A DNA stretch of 64,000 bases from Streptomyces sp. NBC_01497 (lineage in GTDB: Bacteria; Actinomycetota; Actinomycetes; Streptomycetales; Streptomycetaceae): assembly GCF_036250695.1 (NCBI RefSeq), contig NZ_CP109427.1, positions 6,758,001-6,822,000 of the forward strand, in the 5' to 3' direction. The notes under the pieces were generated by a model that saw only the letters and a program-made list of their open reading frames with translations, was not told the DNA's origin and searched no databases. Position 1 is the first letter of the stretch. Each line of letters opens with the position of its first letter. A program made the translations under genes and the position numbers. Positions 58,712 to 64,000 of this stretch are shown here, in pieces.

Positions 58712-60256
58712 TCACGCCATCCGGCCGCCGCCCCGGCCGTCCAGCAGGTCCGCCGCGCGTTCGGCGATCGCGTACACCGTCGCGTTCGGATTGGCGGAGA
58801 CCACCGACGGCATCACCGACGCGTCCGCGACCCGCAGCCGCTCCACCCCGCGCACCCGCAGCTCGGGGTCCACGACGGCCTCCCCCGCCGTGCCCATCCG
58901 GCAGGTCCCCACGTGGTGCGAGTACGTCCTGAGGCTGTTGTAGAGATACGTGCGGACCGCGTCCACGTCGCCGAGGTCGCGGTCGGGCCCCGGCAGCACC
59001 TCCGCGGCACGCCAGGGAGCCAGGGCGTCCGCCCCGGCTATCTCCCGTGCGATGCGCAGGCCCTCCGCCATCGTGGCGACGTCGTGCGGATCCCCGTAGT
59101 AGTTGGGATCGAAGCGGATACGCCCGCCGGGCTCGCCGTCCCGCAGCCGCAGGCTGCCCCGGCTGCGGGGCGTCATCGCGCCGAACGCCACCGAGTACGC
59201 CTGGCCCGGCACGGGCAGCGAGGGCGGCAGGCCCGGCGAGTGGTACGGGACGTCGAGTACCTGGAACTGCAGGTCGGGTGTGCCCGGCGACAGCGCGCTC
59301 GCGATCAGCCCGATCACCTCGGCATGGTTGTTGACCCCCGGCGGAACGGGCCGGGGCGAGCCGACGACGACCGTGGAGCGCGGGTGGTCGTGCAGGTTGG
59401 CGCCGACCCCCGGGAGGTCGAGGACGACCTCGACACCCCTCGTGCGCAGATGGTCGGCGGGTCCGATGCCGGAGAGCATCAGCAGGTGCGCCGAACCGGC
59501 CGTACCGGCGCACAGGACGACCTCGCCGTCGCAGTCCGCCGTATGGATCTCATCGCCGAGGCTGAACGTGACGCCGGTGCAGCGCCCGCCCTCCACCCGC
59601 ACGCGGTGGGCCAGGGCGCCGGTGACGACATCGAGGTTGGAACGGCCGATGACCGGGATCAGGTACGCGTCGGCCGCGCTCTGCCGGCGGCCGTCGACGA
59701 TGTTGAGGTCCGCCCAGCCGAATCCCTCCTCCTCGCCGCTGTTGATGTCGTCGGCGGCGGGTGCGCCCACCTCGTACGCGGCCCGCAGCCCGGCGGCGGC
59801 CAGCGGATGGCGCTCCGGTGCCGGTGCGACCGTCAGCGGTCCCGATGTGCCGCGCAGCGCCGGATCCCGGCCCGGTGCCGACTCGGTGCGTCGCAGGTAC
59901 GGCAGGAGGTCGTCGTAGCCCCAGCCCTCGGCGCCCCCGGCGGTCCACGCGTCGTAACTGCTGCGGTGCCCGCGGGTGAACACCATGGCGTTGATCGCGG
60001 ACGATCCGCCGAGGGTCCTGCCGCGTGGCAGCGGGACGGTGTCGCAGGTCGACGCCTGGACGGCCGAGACGTCGGCCCAGTCGACGGCCGTGCCCTGCAG
60101 GGAGAGCCACACCGAGGGCACGGACACCGCCTCCGGGACCGAGGCGCCCCCGGCTTCCAGCAGCAGGACCCGCGCGGCGGGGTCCTCGGACAGGCGCGCG
60201 GCCAGGACGCATCCGGCCGTCCCCGCCCCCACGACGACGTAGTCGTAGCCGGCCAC
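58712..60256 (-). CDS. GMC-family FAD oxidoreductase
   Basis: 514 residues. GMC enzymes oxidise alcohols or sugars using FAD; choline dehydrogenase and glucose oxidase belong here. Family marks: VVVGAGTAGCVLAARLSED (FAD dinucleotide fold), GRTLGGSSAINAMVF (GMC signature 1), GTAGSAHLLMLSGIGP (signature 2), and the C-terminal HHVGTCRMG and NPNATVYAIAERAADLL. The catalytic His region is intact. GTG at 60256 follows GGAAGCGAGG. A stand-alone gene convergent with relA. The substrate cannot be read from sequence. Confidence 0.92.
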   Translation of the reverse strand: MAGYDYVVVGAGTAGCVLAARLSEDPAARVLLLEAGGASVPEAVSVPSVWLSLQGTAVDWADVSAVQASTCDTVPLPRGRTLGGSSAINAMVFTRGHRSSYDAWTAGGAEGWGYDDLLPYLRRTESAPGRDPALRGTSGPLTVAPAPERHPLAAAGLRAAYEVGAPAADDINSGEEEGFGWADLNIVDGRRQSAADAYLIPVIGRSNLDVVTGALAHRVRVEGGRCTGVTFSLGDEIHTADCDGEVVLCAGTAGSAHLLMLSGIGPADHLRTRGVEVVLDLPGVGANLHDHPRSTVVVGSPRPVPPGVNNHAEVIGLIASALSPGTPDLQFQVLDVPYHSPGLPPSLPVPGQAYSVAFGAMTPRSRGSLRLRDGEPGGRIRFDPNYYGDPHDVATMAEGLRIAREIAGADALAPWRAAEVLPGPDRDLGDVDAVRTYLYNSLRTYSHHVGTCRMGTAGEAVVDPELRVRGVERLRVADASVMPSVVSANPNATVYAIAERAADLLDGRGGGRMA

Positions 60257-60329
60257 GGCACGGCCTCGCTTCCAGCGGAGGGGAATATGGCGGTATGTCC
60301 GAAGGTAACTCCCCTGGCCCGGCACAGCA

Positions 60330-60373
60330 CGCAGGGGCCCGGTGGAGTGCGCGCACTCCACCGGGCCCCTGCG
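60330..60373. terminator. 44-bp perfect palindrome between the DUF349 and GMC genes
   Basis: The whole 44 bases equal their own reverse complement, giving a stem of about 20 bp. It starts 32 bases past the DUF349 stop on the minus strand and lies 73 bases before the GMC start. It most likely ends the DUF349 transcript. Confidence 0.8.
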
Positions 60374-60405
60374 AGAACGTATGCCGCGCGGTCGCGCGAC
60401 CTGGT

Positions 60406-61635
60406 TCAGCCGCCGAACTCCTGCAGGCCCTTCTGCGCCTGGTCCAGCAGGGCCTGCCGGCCCTCCAGCTCCCGCGTCAGCTTGTCCGCCCTGGCGTTGT
60501 TGCCCGCCGCGCGTGCCGTGTCGATCTGCCCGCGCAGCTTGTCGACGGCTGCCTGGAGCTGCCCCGTCAGCCCGGCCGCACGCGCCCGCGCCTCCGGGTT
60601 CGTACGGCGCCACTCGGTCTCCTCGGACTCCTGCAGCGCGCGCTCGACGGCCTGCATCCGGCCCTCGACCTTGGGACGCGAATCCCTCGGCACATGGCCG
60701 ATGGCCTCCCAGCGCTCGTTGATCGCCCGGAACGTGGCCCGCGCCGACTTCAGGTCCCCGACGGGCACCAGGCGCTCGGCCTCCGCCGCCAGTTCCTCCT
60801 TGAGCTTCAGGTTGTCCGACTGCTCGGCGTCCCGCTCGGCGAACACCTCACCCCGCGCGGCGAAGAAGACGTCCTGGGCGCCGCGGAAGCGGTTCCACAG
60901 GTCGTCCTCGGCCTCGCGCTGCGCACGGCCGGCCGCCTTCCACGCCGTCATCAGGTCGCGGTAACGGGCCGACGTGGTACCCCAGTCGGTGGACCCGGAG
61001 AGCGACTCGGCCTCGGTGACCAGCGCTTCCTTGGTCGTGCGGGCCTCCTCGCGCTGCGCGTCGAGAGCCGCGAAGTGCGCCTTGCGGCGCTTGGAGAACG
61101 CGGAGCGGGCGTGCGAGAAGCGGTGCCACAGCTCGTCGTCGGACTTGCGGTCGAGCCTCGGCAGGCCCTTCCACGTGTCCACGAGGGCCCGCAGCCGCTC
61201 GCCCGCCGACCGCCACTGGTCGCTCGCCGCCAGCTCCTCGGCCTCGGTGACCAGCGCCTCCTTGGAATGGCGCGCCTCGTCCGTCTGCTTCGCGCGGTGC
61301 GCCTTGCGCTCCTCGCGGCGGGCGTCGACCGTCGCCACGAGCGCGTCGAGGCGCTTGCGCAGTGCGTCGAGGTCGCCGACGGCATGGTGTTCGTCGACCT
61401 GCCCCCGCAGATGGTCGATGGCCGCCACCGCGTCCTTCGCGGACAGGTCGGTCGTCTTCACCCGGCGCTCGAGGAGGCCGATCTCGACGACCAGACCCTC
61501 GTACTTGCGCTCGAAGTAGGCCAGGGCCTCCCCGGGCGATCCCGCCTGCCAGGACCCGACGACCACTTCACCCTCGGCCGTACGCACGTACACGGTGCCC
61601 GTCTCGTCGACACGGCCCCACGGGTCGCTGCTCAC
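60406..61635 (-). CDS. DUF349 repeat protein
   Basis: 409 residues, strongly helical and charged. After a 30-residue beta-like head (VYVRTAEGEVVVGSWQAGSP) there are several DUF349 repeats, each with a tryptophan-containing helix pattern such as DLMTAWKAAGRAQREAEDDLWNRFRGA and WKGLPRLDRKSDDELWHRF. Extended coiled coil is likely. Proteins of this type may bind RNA or DNA, but no enzyme activity is known to me. GTG at 61635 with a very strong GGAGGAGG. Divergence or convergence: cyclophilin lies upstream on the same strand. Confidence 0.88.
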   Translation of the reverse strand: MSSDPWGRVDETGTVYVRTAEGEVVVGSWQAGSPGEALAYFERKYEGLVVEIGLLERRVKTTDLSAKDAVAAIDHLRGQVDEHHAVGDLDALRKRLDALVATVDARREERKAHRAKQTDEARHSKEALVTEAEELAASDQWRSAGERLRALVDTWKGLPRLDRKSDDELWHRFSHARSAFSKRRKAHFAALDAQREEARTTKEALVTEAESLSGSTDWGTTSARYRDLMTAWKAAGRAQREAEDDLWNRFRGAQDVFFAARGEVFAERDAEQSDNLKLKEELAAEAERLVPVGDLKSARATFRAINERWEAIGHVPRDSRPKVEGRMQAVERALQESEETEWRRTNPEARARAAGLTGQLQAAVDKLRGQIDTARAAGNNARADKLTRELEGRQALLDQAQKGLQEFGG

Positions 61636-61796
61636 AGCGCCTCCTCCAGCTGATGCCCAGGGGGCTCCAGCCCCCTGGCATCGTCCACGGTTCCTGGGGC
61701 GGGCAGCGCCCACCCTGCATAACGCCCAACATAGGCGAACGGCTGCCCGGCTGTCCGCACTCCGGGCGGCCGAAATTCATTGGCCGATACAGCGGG

Positions 61797-62606
61797 TCAC
61801 TGCTTGTCGACCGTGGCCTTCTGTACAGTCACCGCTTCCTTGGGGGCGCCGTCCGTCACCGGCGTCTTCGTGGTGCTCCCGGACACGCCCGCCTTGGCCA
61901 CCGCCTGCACGGCCTTCAGCCCGGCGGCGTCCATCGTGCCGAACGGCGTGTAGGAGGGCGGGAGCTTCGAGTCCTTGTAGACCAGGAAGAACTGGCTGCC
62001 ACCGGTGTGCGGCTGCCCGGTGTTCGCCATCGCCACCGTGCCCGCCTTGTACGTGACGGAGCCGTCGGCGCCCGCCTTGCCCAGCGACGTCAGGTTCTCG
62101 TCGGGGATCGTGTAGCCGGGGCCGCCCGTGCCGTCGCCCTTCGGGTCGCCGCACTGGAGCACGTAGATGCCACTCGTGGTCAGCCGGTGGCACTTGGTGT
62201 TGTCGAAGAACTTCTTGTCCGCGAGGGACTTGAAGGAGTTGACCGTGTGCGGGGTCTTCGCCGCGTCCATGGCGATGGCGACGGTGCCCCGGTTCGTCGT
62301 GAGGCTCATCGTGTACTTCGCGGTCTTGTCGATGGTCATCTTCGGCTCCGGCGGGGCGGAGGCCGACGCGGAAGGCGAGGGCGCCGCCGCCGGGGACGCC
62401 GCGGCGTCGGCCTTCTTCCCGCCGCCGTTACCGCCCATCACGGCGAAAGCGGTACTGCCGCCGCCGATCACCACCACGGCCGCCACCACCGAGGCGATGA
62501 TGATGTTGCGGCGCTTGGCGCGGTTGCGGGCCTCCACCCGGCGCCGCTGCTGCCGTTCGAACTTCTCCCTGGCAAGCTGCCGCCGCCGCTGGTCGTTGTT
62601 GGCCAC
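61797..62606 (-). CDS. Membrane-anchored cyclophilin-type peptidyl-prolyl isomerase
   Basis: 269 residues. A basic cytoplasmic head ([17 protein letters not shown]) precedes one helix ([23 protein letters not shown]). A Ser/Ala/Pro linker then leads to the cyclophilin domain (about 95-265). Domain marks are [30 protein letters not shown], and [20 protein letters not shown]. The enzyme would help fold secreted proteins outside the membrane. The catalytic Arg is preserved in CHRL; some residues of the drug-binding surface differ. GTG at 62606 with GGGAG upstream. Divergent from the metallo-hydrolase gene. Confidence 0.93.
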   Translation of the reverse strand: MANNDQRRRQLAREKFERQQRRRVEARNRAKRRNIIIASVVAAVVVIGGGSTAFAVMGGNGGGKKADAAASPAAAPSPSASASAPPEPKMTIDKTAKYTMSLTTNRGTVAIAMDAAKTPHTVNSFKSLADKKFFDNTKCHRLTTSGIYVLQCGDPKGDGTGGPGYTIPDENLTSLGKAGADGSVTYKAGTVAMANTGQPHTGGSQFFLVYKDSKLPPSYTPFGTMDAAGLKAVQAVAKAGVSGSTTKTPVTDGAPKEAVTVQKATVDKQ

Positions 62607-62795
62607 CGGGTCTACTCCCTAGATCGCGGATCTCGTGTCCGTCCGGCAAGACTGACCCCGTACGCTATATGGGTTCGCTGTGGAAAACGCAGTCCCGGTA
62701 CGCTCTGTGCACTGCCTGTGATCTGCCGCGACGTCTGCCCGTGACCTGCCTCCGCCACGGGGCGTCCGCCGGCCCGACCGACATGAAGGACGATC

Positions 62796-63518
62796 GTGCT
62801 CATTGCCGGGTTCCCCGCCGGGGCCTGGGGGACCAACTGTTACCTGGTCGCCCCCGCCGCCGGCGAGGAGTGCGTGATCATCGACCCTGGCCACCAGGCC
62901 GCAGAGGGCGTGGCCGAGACGGTCGCGAAGCACCGCCTCAAGCCCGTCGCCGTGATCCTCACCCACGGCCACATCGACCATGTCGCCTCGGTGGTGCCGG
63001 TGTGCGGTGCGCACGGTGTGCCCGCCTGGATCCACCCCGCCGACCGGTACATGATGAGCGACCCCGAGAAGGGGCTCGGCCGCTCGATCGGCGCCCCACT
63101 GATGGGCGAACTGACCGTGGGCGAGCCCGACGACGTCCGGGTGCTGTCCGACGGGGCGGCGCTGTCCTTGGCGGGGCTCGACCTGAGCGTCGCGCACGCG
63201 CCCGGCCATACCAAGGGGTCGGTGACCTTCGGGCTGCCCGGAGCGAGCGACGGCGACATCCCGCCGCTCCTCTTCTCCGGCGACCTGCTGTTCGCCGGCT
63301 CCGTCGGACGTACCGACCTGCCGGGCGGGGACACCGCCGAGCTGCTCGACTCGCTGGGCCGTGTGTGCCTGCCGCTCGACGACTCGACCGTGGTGCTCTC
63401 GGGCCACGGCCCCCAGACGACCATCGGCCAGGAGCGCGCCACCAACCCCCACCTGCGCCAGGCGGCCACCGCCCGCGCGGACGGGGCCGGTACCGGCGCG
63501 CCACGACGAGGAATGTGA
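62796..63518 (+). CDS. Metallo-beta-lactamase-fold hydrolase (glyoxalase II-like)
   Basis: 240 residues. The metal-binding motif THGHIDHV (HxHxDH) is at about residues 56-63, followed by [30 protein letters not shown] and [15 protein letters not shown], all in the order of glyoxalase II-type thioester hydrolases. It lacks the substrate C-terminal domain of classical glyoxalase II. GTG at 62796 with GAAGGA five bases upstream. hisS follows almost without a gap. Confidence 0.92.
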   Translation: MLIAGFPAGAWGTNCYLVAPAAGEECVIIDPGHQAAEGVAETVAKHRLKPVAVILTHGHIDHVASVVPVCGAHGVPAWIHPADRYMMSDPEKGLGRSIGAPLMGELTVGEPDDVRVLSDGAALSLAGLDLSVAHAPGHTKGSVTFGLPGASDGDIPPLLFSGDLLFAGSVGRTDLPGGDTAELLDSLGRVCLPLDDSTVVLSGHGPQTTIGQERATNPHLRQAATARADGAGTGAPRRGM

Positions 63519-63532
63519 ACGCAGCGATCTTC

Positions 63533-64000
63533 ATGAGTACCTTCCAGGCCCCCAAGGGCACCTACGACCTGATCCCGCCCGTCTCCGCGACGTATCTGGC
63601 GGTGCGCGAGGCCCTCGCCGAACCGCTCAGGCGCTCCGGGTACGGCTATGTCGAGACGCCCGGTTTCGAGAACGTCGAACTGTTCGCGCGCGGTGTCGGC
63701 GAGTCCACCGACATCGTCACCAAGGAGATGTACGCCTTCGAGACGAAGGGCGGCGACCGGCTCGCGCTACGCCCCGAGGGCACCGCTTCGGTGCTGCGCG
63801 CCGCGCTGGAGGCCAACCTGCACAAGGCCGGCAACCTCCCGGTCAAGCTCTGGTACTCGGGCTCGTACTACCGCTACGAACGCCCCCAGAAGGGCCGCTA
63901 CCGGCACTTCTCGCAGGTCGGCGCCGAGGCGATCGGTGCCGAGGACCCGGCTCTCGACGCCGAGCTGATCGTGCTGGCCGACCAGGCCTACCGCTCGCTC
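63533..64000 (+). CDS. hisS: Histidyl-tRNA synthetase, 3' end cut off by the window
   Basis: The first 156 codons are in the window. Class II synthetase that charges tRNA-His. N-terminus [19 protein letters not shown], then motif 1 region [18 protein letters not shown], and motif 2 [20 protein letters not shown] with [12 protein letters not shown] before it. The ATG at 63533 is conventional; an in-frame GTG at 63515 overlaps the preceding stop and has a closer GAGGAA, so a start with six more residues is possible. Together with relA this is a conserved Streptomyces cluster. Confidence 0.95.
   Translation, partial: MSTFQAPKGTYDLIPPVSATYLAVREALAEPLRRSGYGYVETPGFENVELFARGVGESTDIVTKEMYAFETKGGDRLALRPEGTASVLRAALEANLHKAGNLPVKLWYSGSYYRYERPQKGRYRHFSQVGAEAIGAEDPALDAELIVLADQAYRSL

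Overview
This is a high-GC (roughly 70% or more), densely coded actinobacterial chromosome segment, almost certainly from a Streptomyces. The evidence is the codon use, frequent GTG starts, ssgB (a sporulation gene of morphologically complex actinomycetes), pimA/pgsA phosphatidylinositol-mannoside genes, a monomeric isocitrate dehydrogenase and five valine tRNAs. From memory, most of the gene order (hisS, relA, secDF, ruv, pdxST, pgsA, thrS, ssgB, cob genes, argH) matches the core of the Streptomyces coelicolor chromosome around SCO1508-SCO1570, read in the opposite direction. I saw no transposase, integrase, phage gene, CRISPR array or plasmid function.

Layout. 1-2.7 kb: argG (5' truncated) and argH, the last two steps of arginine synthesis, then tRNA-Trp and strong hairpins facing icd on the other strand (2.8-5.0 kb). 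5.2-11.7 kb: a TetR regulator coupled to an MFS exporter, a PlsC-type acyltransferase, a small sigma-like protein, two acetyltransferases and a pair of small membrane proteins. 12.2-19.7 kb: a corrin/siroheme block with cobL (CbiE+CbiT), a BluB-CobT fusion that carries a very long low-complexity N-terminus, cysG and a SpoU-type RNA methyltransferase. 20-28.7 kb: an ACC deaminase gene, a Ser/Thr kinase, a phosphotransferase, a zinc-ribbon protein, a tRNA cluster (Gly, Cys, three Val), a class IV aminotransferase, a tandem GNAT protein and a DsbA-like protein. 28.8-34.7 kb: small membrane proteins, a CGNR zinc-finger protein, ssgB, a PGPGW membrane protein, two tRNA-Val(CAC) genes flanking a giant polytopic membrane protein, and an exonuclease-fold protein that has lost all of its catalytic residues.

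34.9-45.3 kb: thrS, a potassium-channel-like protein, a HIT hydrolase, a membrane protein of unknown role, an EF-G paralogue, then the coupled pgsA - acyltransferase - pimA operon, which makes phosphatidylinositol phosphate and starts mannoside decoration. 45.7-51.6 kb: a LemA-like protein, degenerate tandem repeats, pdxS-pdxT (vitamin B6), yebC and ruvCAB (Holliday junction processing). 51.7-58.6 kb: yajC-secD-secF (secretion motor), apt and relA ((p)ppGpp metabolism). 58.7-64 kb: a GMC oxidoreductase, a DUF349 protein, a secreted or membrane-anchored cyclophilin, a metallo-hydrolase and the start of hisS.

No clear new multi-gene system was found. The items most worth a second look are the catalytically dead exonuclease homologue, the BluB-CobT fusion with its roughly 527-residue disordered extension, the EF-G paralogue with altered G motifs, the low-complexity insertion in SecD, and several short tandem-repeat arrays in intergenic DNA.
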